DNA of 39,064 bases from Alcaligenaceae bacterium CGII-47 (GCA_019166125.1 JAHTBO010000001.1:1-39064), one strand, 5' to 3'; shown: positions 1 through 7,020, numbered from the stretch's first letter. Made by a program: numbers and translations. Notes: generated from the letters alone by a model not told the origin.

Positions 1-2
1 AT

Positions 3-383
3 TTTCTCCACAAGCTGTCTCATAGGCTGGTTAACGAATTTGACTACATTGCTGTTGGCAACGTGAATGCCAAGGGCCTTGCCAAAACCAGGCTGGCAAA
101 GAGCGTCCATGACGCGGCCTGGTCGTCCTTTCGCAACATGCTCCAGTTCAAAGCGATTACGCACGGGGCAACGGTTGCGCAGGTGAGCGAACGATTGACC
201 TCCCAAACCTGTTCGAGTTGCGGCAATCTGCCCGACTCGCGGCCTAACAGTATCGCAGGGCTTGGAATAAGAGAGTGGGTATGCAGTGATTGCGGTGCTA
301 TGCATGATCGTGATGTAAACGCTGCCTTAAACATTCTCCGTCGCGGACGTGCGACGCTAGCGGTAGGAATCCCCGTCCTTTAG
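3..383 (+). CDS. tnpB: TnpB-type RNA-guided nuclease, C-terminal part (IS200/IS605, IS1341-like)
   Basis: The gene runs in from the left edge, so only about the last 126 residues are present. TnpB proteins are RuvC-fold nucleases guided by an RNA made from the right end of the same element. The fragment holds the RuvC core after the second motif, a four-cysteine zinc knuckle (CSSCG, then CSDCG) and the final HDRDVNAA motif with the last catalytic Asp. The reading frame is open with no internal stop, so the fragment looks undamaged. The segment that usually reads as a beta strand ending in a catalytic Glu (consensus like VVEDLN) reads IAVGNVNAKG here, with Gly in place of Glu. A Glu lies instead in SERLTSQTC just before the zinc knuckle. 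Some TnpB groups are reported to carry such a moved Glu; I recall this rather than having checked it. A tnpA partner would lie outside the window. Confidence 0.88.
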   Translation, partial: FLHKLSHRLVNEFDYIAVGNVNAKGLAKTRLAKSVHDAAWSSFRNMLQFKAITHGATVAQVSERLTSQTCSSCGNLPDSRPNSIAGLGIREWVCSDCGAMHDRDVNAALNILRRGRATLAVGIPVL

Positions 384-400
384 GGCGGGGAGGACGTCAA
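371..400 (+). mobile_element. Right end of the IS200/IS605-type element, with subterminal hairpin
   Basis: Bases 371-378 (CCCCGTCC) pair with 383-390 (GGGCGGGG) around a TTTA loop, with one G-T pair. The hairpin overlaps the tnpB stop codon. It is followed by AGGACGTCAA (391-400), which matches the usual right-end layout of this family: hairpin, short linker, then a cleavage tetranucleotide such as TCAA. The element is inferred to end at or near base 400. In this family the 3' part of tnpB and this hairpin also form the scaffold of the guide RNA, so host DNA from about 401 onward would be the guide. The exact boundary is inferred from the family pattern. Confidence 0.75.
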
Positions 401-409
401 AAAGAGCGC

Positions 410-817
410 TCAACGCCCGATGCCATGGCCATAGACTAGCCGGCCACCTAGCCAGCCTCCGTAGCCGAGGGCAATCAAGCCCGCCGCATCAAGTAGCGCT
501 GCCAGCGCACCCGGTGCCTGAGGTTGCAACTGATCCAGTCCAGACAATAAGCGGGCGGTAAATAGGGCAAAGGCGATAAGCATAATGCCCATGTGCCAAT
601 AGGTGTCACGCAGGGCGGGACCGTCTGGAATCCGGGGTAACTCTATCAGCCCAGCCAGCATGGCGGCCAACGCCATGACACATCCTACGGTCAGCAGTCC
701 GGCGGACCATTGCCATGATGTTTTACCGAACCAAAGACTGGCAAAGTCGGTGACGATCGCTAGCGACCAGCAGGCGATAGGGAAATGCACCAAGGCCGGG
801 TGTAATGGATGGCGCAT
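410..817 (-). CDS. DUF2231 family small membrane protein
   Basis: This is a 135-residue, strongly hydrophobic protein with about four membrane helices. It opens with HPLHPALVHFPIA at residues 3-15, the hallmark of the DUF2231 (COG4244) family, whose members are inner-membrane proteins of unknown biochemical function. Some members are found near haem or cytochrome genes, but nothing of that kind is visible here. It is the second gene of a two-gene operon, starting 4 bases after the stop of the upstream membrane protein. Its stop codon lies only 9 bases from the inferred right end of the tnpB element, so the insertion appears to have landed just past the 3' end without damaging the gene. Confidence 0.82.
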   Translation of the reverse strand: MRHPLHPALVHFPIACWSLAIVTDFASLWFGKTSWQWSAGLLTVGCVMALAAMLAGLIELPRIPDGPALRDTYWHMGIMLIAFALFTARLLSGLDQLQPQAPGALAALLDAAGLIALGYGGWLGGRLVYGHGIGR

Positions 818-821
818 AAAA

Positions 822-1160
822 TCAGAGCACCAGGCTAAGTAGCGTCAGAAAGCCGACGATCGCCAGTGCAGCATGGAGGATGACAACCGCTTTTGGAGGG
901 AGCTGTTTGCGCAGGTGAAATGAAGCAAGGAAAAATCCACCTAAAGCGGCAATCAGCAGGATGATAAAGCCGACCAGAATCTGTTGGGCGACCGTCCCTT
1001 GCACCAGCATGACGATCAGCAGAACCAGTCCAATGGCCCCCAGTAGCGCGTGCAGCAAGGATAATGCCCAGGGTGCAAATTTGCCGCGCAGCACATGGGC
1101 GGCGAGTATGAGGCCACCGATGGCGGCGAGTGCAAAAATCAATAGGGCAGCGGTAAGCAT
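822..1160 (-). CDS. Small four-helix membrane protein, function unknown
   Basis: I do not recognise this 112-residue protein. It is almost entirely hydrophobic, with about four predicted helices arranged as two similar halves. Each half has a long hydrophobic helix and a short loop with His/Arg (HVLRGKFAP and FHLRKQLPP), followed by a helix containing LLHALLG or ILHAALA. This suggests an internal duplication of a two-helix unit. The start is supported by AGGAGA seven bases before the ATG. It is the first gene of the operon with the DUF2231 protein, so the two may work together in the inner membrane. No catalytic or cofactor motif is evident beyond the paired His residues in the repeats. Confidence 0.7.
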   Translation of the reverse strand: MLTAALLIFALAAIGGLILAAHVLRGKFAPWALSLLHALLGAIGLVLLIVMLVQGTVAQQILVGFIILLIAALGGFFLASFHLRKQLPPKAVVILHAALAIVGFLTLLSLVL

Positions 1161-1318
1161 TTAAGTTTTCTCCTGGTAGGGTTCTGACCAGTGGTTCCCG
1201 ATATCGCACCGGTCTTGAACAATAGATGCGTGATCGGTCAGAATCGTTTCACGAGTAGTGATCAATTTGTAGGATCGCCGCAGCCCCAAATTCAGGGATA
1301 ACCATAGCGTCGCCTGGC

Positions 1319-1347
1319 TTGTATTCAAGGTTCCTTTCTCTCATAAT
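1319..1347 (+). promoter_or_regulatory. Candidate promoter of the malonate/liv gene cluster
   Basis: A -35-like TTGTAT (1319-1324, only three matches to consensus) stands 17 bases before CATAAT (1342-1347, five of six matches to TATAAT). The -10 hexamer lies inside the 19-bp palindrome at 1341-1359, so a protein on the palindrome would block RNA polymerase. The predicted transcript starts near 1354, giving a leader of roughly 30 bases. Confidence 0.5.
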
Positions 1348-1359
1348 TATTAATTATGA
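1341..1359. promoter_or_regulatory. 19-bp perfect palindrome, candidate GntR operator
   Basis: TCATAATTATTAATTATGA has 9-bp arms around a central T. It sits 23 bases before the start codon of the GntR/FCD regulator and overlaps its putative -10 box. GntR regulators of the FadR/FCD subfamily commonly bind short palindromes in their own promoters, so autoregulation and substrate-induced relief are likely. The link to this regulator is inferred from position. Confidence 0.6.
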
Positions 1360-1382
1360 ATTAGAAAAAATGAAAGAGACAT

Positions 1383-2111
1383 ATGGTGACTGCCCGGATT
1401 GTTCAGAAAATTCTCTATCAAGAGGTTGCCGATCGTTTGCGCACCATGATTCAGGCACGCGAGCTCCGAGCGGGTGAGTGGATCGATGAGGTTCAGTTAA
1501 CTGGTGTGCTGGGCATCTCACGCACGCCACTGCGTGAGGCGCTTAAGGTGCTCGTAGCCGAAGGGCTTTTACGCCTCGAGCCGCGTCGCGGTTGCTTTGT
1601 TAATGAGCTGTCCACCCGTGATCTGGACGATATCTTTCCGCTGATGGCAATGCTTGAAGGGCGTTGTGCCTACGAGGCAGCGAGTAAGGTCACCGATCAG
1701 GATTTGCTGCGACTCGAGCCCATGCATCAGCAGTTGCAGATCCATGCGATCGCTGGGGATATCGATCAATATTACGCTAGCAATGCGCAGATTCATGAGG
1801 CGATCCAGGCCTTGGCAGATAATCGCTGGCTTTCTGACCTAATTGATAATCTGCGCCAGGTACTCAGCCTGTCGCGCCATAAGAGCCTCGCCTATCCCGG
1901 TCGCGTGAATGAATCTTGTGCCGAACATTTGGCAATTTTTGCCGCGCTTAAAGCGCGCGACCCAGAGGGTGCTGAAGCCATCACGCGTAAGCATTTGATG
2001 CGCCAGCTCGAAGCACTGCATATTCTGGACGAACAGGAATTGGCGACAGAACCTTCAGGCCCGGTGTCTGCCATGTCGGCATTGGTCAAACAGGGGGACA
2101 TTCAAACATGA
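1383..2111 (+). CDS. GntR family (FadR/FCD) transcriptional regulator
   Basis: This is a 242-residue DNA-binding regulator. The N-terminal winged helix-turn-helix (about residues 12-75) is clear from the recognition stretch LGISRTPLREAL and the wing EPRRGCFV. The C-terminal half is an all-helical FCD ligand-binding domain with the usual metal-site pattern: Asn/His in NAQIHEAI, His in EHLAIF and His in RKHLMRQ. FCD domains typically bind carboxylic acids or acyl-CoAs through the metal. The gene overlaps the malonyl-CoA decarboxylase gene by 4 bases (ATGA), the same order as matR-matA in rhizobial malonate operons, so malonate or malonyl-CoA is the likely effector. It probably represses its own promoter through the palindrome at 1341-1359. 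AAAGAG stands just before the ATG as a weak ribosome site. Confidence 0.9.
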   Translation: MVTARIVQKILYQEVADRLRTMIQARELRAGEWIDEVQLTGVLGISRTPLREALKVLVAEGLLRLEPRRGCFVNELSTRDLDDIFPLMAMLEGRCAYEAASKVTDQDLLRLEPMHQQLQIHAIAGDIDQYYASNAQIHEAIQALADNRWLSDLIDNLRQVLSLSRHKSLAYPGRVNESCAEHLAIFAALKARDPEGAEAITRKHLMRQLEALHILDEQELATEPSGPVSAMSALVKQGDIQT

Positions 2112-3400
2112 GTACGCGCGATGTGGCAGGGAGTTCGGTAGCCCTAAAGGTCGTAGACGCTTCCCCGCCTGATAAAAATACAGGTGCCGGGTTGCTGGCG
2201 CGGCTAAGCCGCTGGCTAGAGCGCGATCATCTGCCCAGTGACGCTGATGTGCGCGCACTCTATAGCGCGACATTGACAGATGTGTCGGCAAATAAGCAGG
2301 CCACGCAATGGGGCGCACGTTATCTGGAGGCTGACGGGCCCGAGCGTTGTTCACTGTTGGCGGGTTTGGTGCGGGCTGGGGTTGGGATCGAGCCGCGTGG
2401 TGATCAGGGACTGCGGCTGTTTCGTCGCTTATATGCTCAGTCCGACAGCTTGCAACTGCTCGTTGAGCTGCGCGCCGACATGCTGCGTTGGCGTAATCAG
2501 GTGGCGGGCCTGTCCACGCTAGAGCATGAGCTCGAGACGCTACTATCGAGCTGGTTTGATGTGGGCATGCTGGAGTTGCGTCCGATTAACTGGGATTCTC
2601 CGGCGTCTCTGCTGGAAAAACTCATCCAGTACGAGGCGGTCCATGAGATCCGCTCGTGGGATGATTTGCGCCATCGGGTGGCAGCGAATCGGCGCTGCTA
2701 TGCGTTTTTTCATCCTCGTATGAATAATGTGCCGCTGATTTTTGTCGAGGTCGCCTTTTCCCAACAGATGGCTGATAACGTCCAGGTTTTGCTTGACCCC
2801 GGTAAGCCTGCGGATGATCTGGACAAAAGCCGTTGGGCAATTTTTTATTCTATTTCCAATACGCAGCCTGGGCTGCGCGGAATCAGCTTTGGCAATTTTC
2901 TACTCAAACGCGTTCTCGACGAGCTGCTGCGTGAGCTACCCCGGTTGAAATTCTTCGCCACGCTCTCGCCGATCCCCAAGTTCACCGACTGGCTAAGCAA
3001 GCAGGATGGGGCGGCGATTCAGGCTTTATTGGTTGATAAGGGTGAGCGCCAGGCGGCGCAGGACGACGTGACGGCAGGTGCCAAATGGGTCGAGCGCCTG
3101 CGCGCAGCAGCGGTCGGCCCCCATGAAGAGGCTGTGCGTCGGAGTGGATTACGCCTGGCGGCTCATTATCTGAAAGCCACAAAAAGCAATCAGATTCTGG
3201 ACCCAGTGGCACGCTTTCACCTAGGCAATGGCGCCCGGATCGAGCGTTTGAACTGGGCGGCGGACACCTCAGCCAAGGGCCTGATGCAGTCGTGCGGCAT
3301 GATGGTGAACTATGTGTATGAGCTGGATCAGCTCGACGACAATCTGATTCAATTGGCCGCTGGTAAGCCCAAAACTTCAAGGGCCATCCAATGGCTATGA
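2108..3400 (+). CDS. matA: Malonyl-CoA decarboxylase
   Basis: The enzyme decarboxylates malonyl-CoA to acetyl-CoA in the cytoplasm. The 430-residue length fits bacterial members of the MLYCD family. The N-terminal helical domain is followed by the acetyltransferase-like catalytic domain with family blocks FFHPRMNNVPLIFVEVA, YSISNTQPGLRGISFGNF, LSPIPKF (around residue 285) and FHLGNGA (around residue 370). The last two carry the Ser and His regarded as the catalytic pair in the human enzyme. The C terminus also has the conserved NWAADTSAKGLMQSCGMMVNY block. It overlaps the regulator gene upstream and the crotonase gene downstream, so all are probably translationally coupled. With the malonyl-CoA synthetase two genes on, it completes malonate to acetyl-CoA. 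The symbol follows the rhizobial mat operon. Confidence 0.93.
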   Translation: MSTRDVAGSSVALKVVDASPPDKNTGAGLLARLSRWLERDHLPSDADVRALYSATLTDVSANKQATQWGARYLEADGPERCSLLAGLVRAGVGIEPRGDQGLRLFRRLYAQSDSLQLLVELRADMLRWRNQVAGLSTLEHELETLLSSWFDVGMLELRPINWDSPASLLEKLIQYEAVHEIRSWDDLRHRVAANRRCYAFFHPRMNNVPLIFVEVAFSQQMADNVQVLLDPGKPADDLDKSRWAIFYSISNTQPGLRGISFGNFLLKRVLDELLRELPRLKFFATLSPIPKFTDWLSKQDGAAIQALLVDKGERQAAQDDVTAGAKWVERLRAAAVGPHEEAVRRSGLRLAAHYLKATKSNQILDPVARFHLGNGARIERLNWAADTSAKGLMQSCGMMVNYVYELDQLDDNLIQLAAGKPKTSRAIQWL

Positions 3401-4197
3401 GTGCCCAACCGTCGGCGGTAGGTCGCGTGCGGGTCGCGCACGAAGGGGCCATCGCAACCGTGACGCTCGATCATCCGGGCCGATTGAATGCCCTGACCGT
3501 GCAGATGTGGCGTGAGCTCGCCCAGGTATTTAGCATGCTGTCGGCTGATACGTCGTTGCGCTGTGTGGTGTTGCGTGGCGCTGGCGGGAATTTTGCCGCG
3601 GGTGCCGATATTCGCGAGTTTCCGAATGAGCGCGCCGATCTGGACGGTGTGATGCGTTATCACCTACAGGTGATTGCGCCTGCGTTAGAGGCGGTTGGGC
3701 GCTGTCAACACCCAGTCGTAGCCTGGATAGAGGGGGTTTGTGTGGGAGGGGGCTTGGAAATTGCCAGCCAGTGCGACCTGCGTATTGCGGGGCAGTCTGC
3801 ACGGTTTGGGGTGCCGATTAATCGCCTGGGCTTTCCCATGGCGCCAGACGAGGTGCGTGGCTTGCTCGCACTGGTAGGACGCGCCAGGACGCTCGAGATC
3901 TTGCTTGAGGGCCGGGTTTTTGATGCGGCTGAAGCACTGGCCAAAGGCTTGCTCACGCGTGTCATCCCGGATGATGAGCTTGGCGCCGAGGTTGCGCGCA
4001 CCGCACGGCGCCTGATCCGCAACGCACCCCTGGCGGCACGCCTCAATAAACGCATTGTCACCCGTTTGTGCGCGGCCCCGCATGAGCTGACTCAGGCTGA
4101 GTTGCACTCGTTTTTCAGTTACGCCGAGAGCCGCGATCATCGCCACGGCGTCCAGGCATTTTTGGCTGGCGAAGAGCCCGTCTTTACAGGAGATTGA
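3391..4197 (+). CDS. Enoyl-CoA hydratase/isomerase (crotonase) family protein
   Basis: This 268-residue protein has the crotonase fold that stabilises CoA-thioester enolates. The CoA and oxyanion segments are visible: GNFAAGADI (residues 67-74) and GVCVGGGLEIASQCDLRIA (115-133). Glu123 matches the first catalytic Glu of enoyl-CoA hydratase. The second (the PEI motif in hydratases) is replaced: the sequence reads FGVPINRLG, with Ile143-Asn144. A classical hydratase is therefore unlikely. Crotonase relatives with altered residues include decarboxylases, hydrolases and isomerases. Its place between malonyl-CoA decarboxylase and synthetase suggests work on malonyl-CoA or a substituted malonyl-CoA. 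The first ATG is preferred because AAGGG lies seven bases upstream; a second in-frame ATG at 3397 overlaps the decarboxylase stop. Confidence 0.85.
   Translation: MAMSAQPSAVGRVRVAHEGAIATVTLDHPGRLNALTVQMWRELAQVFSMLSADTSLRCVVLRGAGGNFAAGADIREFPNERADLDGVMRYHLQVIAPALEAVGRCQHPVVAWIEGVCVGGGLEIASQCDLRIAGQSARFGVPINRLGFPMAPDEVRGLLALVGRARTLEILLEGRVFDAAEALAKGLLTRVIPDDELGAEVARTARRLIRNAPLAARLNKRIVTRLCAAPHELTQAELHSFFSYAESRDHRHGVQAFLAGEEPVFTGD
4188..4192 (+). promoter_or_regulatory. Shine-Dalgarno AGGAG that sets the malonyl-CoA synthetase start
   Basis: AGGAG at 4188-4192 leaves seven bases before the TTG at 4200 but only one before the upstream in-frame TTG at 4194, so 4200 is the better start. No ATG or GTG lies near the expected N terminus. 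Confidence 0.65.
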
Positions 4198-4199
4198 TT

Positions 4200-5738
4200 T
4201 TGGAACGCAACGCTAACTTGTACGCCATACTGGCTGCTGGTTTCGCCACGGACCGTGATGCAGTAGCGATCGAGACGCCGACGCGAACTTACAGCTGGGC
4301 GGATATCGAGCAGACGAGTGCCCGGATCGCCGGGCTGCTGCAATCGCTTGGCGTAGCCCCTGGCTCGCGGGTCGCAGTACAAGTCCATAAATCTCCTGAG
4401 GCGCTGATGCTGTACCTGGCGACTTTGCGTGCCGGTTTGGTCTATCTGCCCTTGAATACCGCCTATCACGCGGCCGAAGTCGAGTATTTTCTGACTGATG
4501 CTGAACCGGCCGTGGTGGTCTGTGATCCCGCCAATCAGAAATGGATTGCAGATCTGGCACAACAGGCCGGCACGGCACATGTCTATACCCTGGATGCGGA
4601 CGGGTCGGGCAGCCTGATGGAAGAGGCAGCGAGTCAGGAGGCGGTGTTCCAGACAGTGCACAGCCAGCCCGATGATTTGGCGGCCATTCTGTATACCTCT
4701 GGCACGACAGGACGCAGCAAGGGCGCGATGCTCTCCCATGACAACCTCGCCTCTAATGCCCTGACGCTCAAGCGCTACTGGGGCTGGCGTGCCGATGATG
4801 TCCTGCTGCACATGCTGCCAATTTTTCATGTACATGGCTTGTTCGTCGCCTCGCACGGAGCGTTGCTGGCAGGGGCGAAAATGATCTGGCTGCCTAGGCT
4901 TGATATTGATCAGGCCTTGCATTATTTGCCGCGATGTACCTTGATGATGGGGGTGCCGACCTATTATGTACGCCTGCTCGCTGATCCCCGGTTTACGCCG
5001 GAGGTATGCCGCAATATGCGATTGTTTATCTCCGGATCAGCACCTCTGCTGGCAGAAACTTTCCATCAGTTCCAGCAACGCAGCGGCAATACGATCCTCG
5101 AGCGCTATGGCATGAGTGAGACCGGGATGATCACCTCCAACCCTTATGAGCCTGCGCTGGGCGAGCGCTTGGCCGGAACAGTCGGGCCTGCGTTGCCCGG
5201 AGAGACGGTGCGCGTGGTCGACGACGAGGATCGTCCCGTTGACTTGGGCCAGACCGGGCATGTGCAGGTGCGTGGCCCCAATGTCTTTGCCGGTTACTGG
5301 CGCATGCCAGAGAAAACACGTCAGGAGTTCACTGAGGACGGCTGGTTCCGTACTGGCGACTTGGGGACATTAGGTGGGCCAGGCATTCCAGATCATTACC
5401 TGAGTATTGTGGGGCGTAGCAAGGATCTGATCATCTCGGGTGGCTATAACGTCTATCCGAAAGAAATTGAACTCGTCCTCGATGTTCAGCCCGGAGTCGA
5501 GGAGTCAGCGGTCATTGGGGTGCCACACGCTGATTTTGGCGAGATGGTGGTGGCGATTATCGTGCCCAAGGTGGGGCAGGTCTTGGATATCGAAGGGATT
5601 CAGGCCTCGCTTAAAACTTGTCTGGCCAATTTCAAAATGCCCAAGCAGATCCATGTTATCGATGCGCTGCCGCGCAATACCATGGGGAAAGTGCAAAAAA
5701 ACGTGCTGCGGCAGCAGTATAAGAATTTGCAGCCATAA
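4200..5738 (+). CDS. matB: Malonyl-CoA synthetase (acyl-adenylate-forming)
   Basis: The enzyme activates malonate with ATP and CoA to malonyl-CoA through a malonyl-adenylate. It has the full adenylate-forming layout: phosphate loop LYTSGTTGRSKG (about residues 164-175), FHVHGL, ERYGMSETGM, GWFRTGDLG, the hinge GRSKDLIISGGYN, and the C-terminal lysine region PRNTMGKVQK (about residue 495). FHVHGL and the C-terminal segments closely resemble MatB and the human ACSF3-type enzymes. The length of about 512 residues is normal. The start is taken as TTG at 4200, placing MERNANLYA at the N terminus; TTG at 4194 would overlap the previous stop codon. It is the fourth gene of the overlapping set and supplies the substrate for the decarboxylase. 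Confidence 0.92.
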   Translation: MERNANLYAILAAGFATDRDAVAIETPTRTYSWADIEQTSARIAGLLQSLGVAPGSRVAVQVHKSPEALMLYLATLRAGLVYLPLNTAYHAAEVEYFLTDAEPAVVVCDPANQKWIADLAQQAGTAHVYTLDADGSGSLMEEAASQEAVFQTVHSQPDDLAAILYTSGTTGRSKGAMLSHDNLASNALTLKRYWGWRADDVLLHMLPIFHVHGLFVASHGALLAGAKMIWLPRLDIDQALHYLPRCTLMMGVPTYYVRLLADPRFTPEVCRNMRLFISGSAPLLAETFHQFQQRSGNTILERYGMSETGMITSNPYEPALGERLAGTVGPALPGETVRVVDDEDRPVDLGQTGHVQVRGPNVFAGYWRMPEKTRQEFTEDGWFRTGDLGTLGGPGIPDHYLSIVGRSKDLIISGGYNVYPKEIELVLDVQPGVEESAVIGVPHADFGEMVVAIIVPKVGQVLDIEGIQASLKTCLANFKMPKQIHVIDALPRNTMGKVQKNVLRQQYKNLQP

Positions 5739-5747
5739 GGAGGTGAT
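5736..5747 (+). promoter_or_regulatory. Orphan extended Shine-Dalgarno sequence overlapping the matB stop
   Basis: TAAGGAGGTGAT is a 12-base match to the complement of the 16S rRNA 3' end, far better than any working ribosome site in this window. It begins with the matB stop codon. No ATG, GTG or TTG follows at a useful distance: the next bases are TACTGCTTAG. It may hold terminating ribosomes, or be the remnant of a lost start codon. Confidence 0.5.
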
Positions 5748-5759
5748 TACTGCTTAGTC

Positions 5760-5801
5760 CTTATTAAAACAGTCAATCTGAAAATCATTTCATTTAATAA
5801 G
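5760..5801. promoter_or_regulatory. Nested inverted repeats before the binding-protein gene
   Basis: CTTATTAAA (5760-5768) is repeated in reverse complement as TTTAATAAG (5793-5801). Inside lies a second inverted repeat, TGAAA (5779-5783) and TTTCA (5788-5792). The outer arms share the core TTATTAA with the palindrome at 1341-1359, so this may be a second site for the same regulator and mark an internal promoter for the transporter genes. Confidence 0.45.
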
Positions 5802-5841
5802 AGCAAACATGAAGTTGCCAATCATACTCTGGAGACAATAT

Positions 5842-7020
5842 ATGAAAAAAGTACTGAATACTTTCTTAAAGGCCAGTGCCTTATGCGTGTCGATCGGAAT
5901 GATCGGTGCTGTAACGCCCGCATCGGCCAAGGATGTGGTCAAAATCGCGTTTGTTGGGCCACTGACCGGCGGCTCCTCATCGATTGGTTTGGGCGGCCGT
6001 AATTCGGCTGACCTGGCAATCCGGTTGCGCAATGCTGATCCAAAATCTAAATATACTTACGAATTGGTCGTTCAGGACGACGAGTGCCGTCCGAATATCG
6101 GGGTGCAGGTTGCCACCAAGGTCGCCGCCGACAAGAGCATCGTGGCTGGCGTGACGCATTATTGCTCGGCAGTCGCCATCGCGACAACGGGCGTATACCA
6201 CCGTTTTGGCATGCCCGCGATTGTGTGGGGGGCCGTATTGCCAGAAGTTACCTACGGCAATGACTACAAAGAAGTTTTCCGTGTGAACGGTACGATGATC
6301 AACCAGAACGAGGTTGCCGTGAAATTCATGGCAGATCTGGGTTACAAGAACTGGGGCGTTATTCATGACACGACTGATTATGGCAAGGGACATAACGAGT
6401 ATTTCACCAAGTACCTTAAAGAGCACAATGGAGTCATTCTGTCGTCATTTGGTGTCACTGCAGAGCAGCAGGATTTCACGACGGAGCTGACTAAACTACG
6501 GGAGACAAAGCCGCAGGTCTTGTTTTTCGGTGGTCTGACGCCGCTTGGAGTACGGATTCGCACCCAAATGGACAAGCTCGGGATCAAATCAGTCTTTCAA
6601 GGAACCTCTGGTATTAAGTCAGACGCTTACATCGAGGGGGTAGGTCCCGCGCTGGCCGAGGGCTCACTGTCTTTCCTGGAGGGCGCGCCGCTTGAAAAAC
6701 TGCCGGGTGGTCAGTTTTTCTCTGAACAATATGCGCAACAAAAATACGGCGAGAAGCCAGAGGCCTATGGTCCATTTTCCTTTACGGCTGCGAATCTGAT
6801 CATGGATGCGGTCGAGCAGGTAGGGCCAGATCGTAAAAAGGTTCTCGCAGCACTGAGTGAGACAAAAAACGTGGACACCATTATTGGCAAGGTGACCTTT
6901 GATGATCATGGTCAGAATATCGTCCCGCTTGTCACCAAGTATGTGGTGGATGACGGTAAGTGGGTGGTATGGGAAGACAGCCATTACGGCTCAGGCTCAA
7001 AGAAGCTGCCCGGCCTGTAA
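5842..7020 (+). CDS. Periplasmic substrate-binding protein, Liv-type ABC importer
   Basis: This is the periplasmic receptor of the importer encoded by the next four genes. A signal peptide is clear: MKK, a hydrophobic stretch, then TPASA before KDVVKIAFVGPLTGG. The mature part is a type I binding protein of the LivJ/LivK (peripla_BP_6) kind, with the usual YELVVQDDEC and YGKGHNEYF segments. Two cysteines (DDECRPN and HYCSAV) fit the conserved disulphide near the N terminus of LivJ-like proteins. The start at 5842 is chosen because GGAGA lies 7-11 bases upstream and the signal peptide begins there; the ATG at 5809 would add 11 residues before the signal. Liv-type receptors bind branched amino acids but also urea, short amides and aromatic acids, so the annotation stops at the family. 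The neighbours favour an amide or ureido compound. Confidence 0.88.
   Translation: MKKVLNTFLKASALCVSIGMIGAVTPASAKDVVKIAFVGPLTGGSSSIGLGGRNSADLAIRLRNADPKSKYTYELVVQDDECRPNIGVQVATKVAADKSIVAGVTHYCSAVAIATTGVYHRFGMPAIVWGAVLPEVTYGNDYKEVFRVNGTMINQNEVAVKFMADLGYKNWGVIHDTTDYGKGHNEYFTKYLKEHNGVILSSFGVTAEQQDFTTELTKLRETKPQVLFFGGLTPLGVRIRTQMDKLGIKSVFQGTSGIKSDAYIEGVGPALAEGSLSFLEGAPLEKLPGGQFFSEQYAQQKYGEKPEAYGPFSFTAANLIMDAVEQVGPDRKKVLAALSETKNVDTIIGKVTFDDHGQNIVPLVTKYVVDDGKWVVWEDSHYGSGSKKLPGL

Noticed and set aside
1182-1243. Inverted repeat TTCTGACC (1182-1189) and GGTCAGAA (1236-1243) upstream of the membrane-protein operon
   Set aside because: Arms are only 8 bp with a 46-base spacer and no promoter alignment; this can occur by chance.
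2982-3452. Open frame of 156 codons antisense to the matA 3' end
   Set aside because: Pro/Arg/Ser-rich shadow of a conserved catalytic domain, with no ribosome site.
4137-4922. Long open frame (261 codons) antisense to the crotonase and matB genes
   Set aside because: It lies opposite two well-supported genes, shows no recognisable domain and arises from their codon bias.
5739-5841. Riboswitch in the leader of the Liv-type binding-protein gene
   Set aside because: The leader is short and AT-rich, and only simple inverted repeats are visible; no known aptamer core was recognised.
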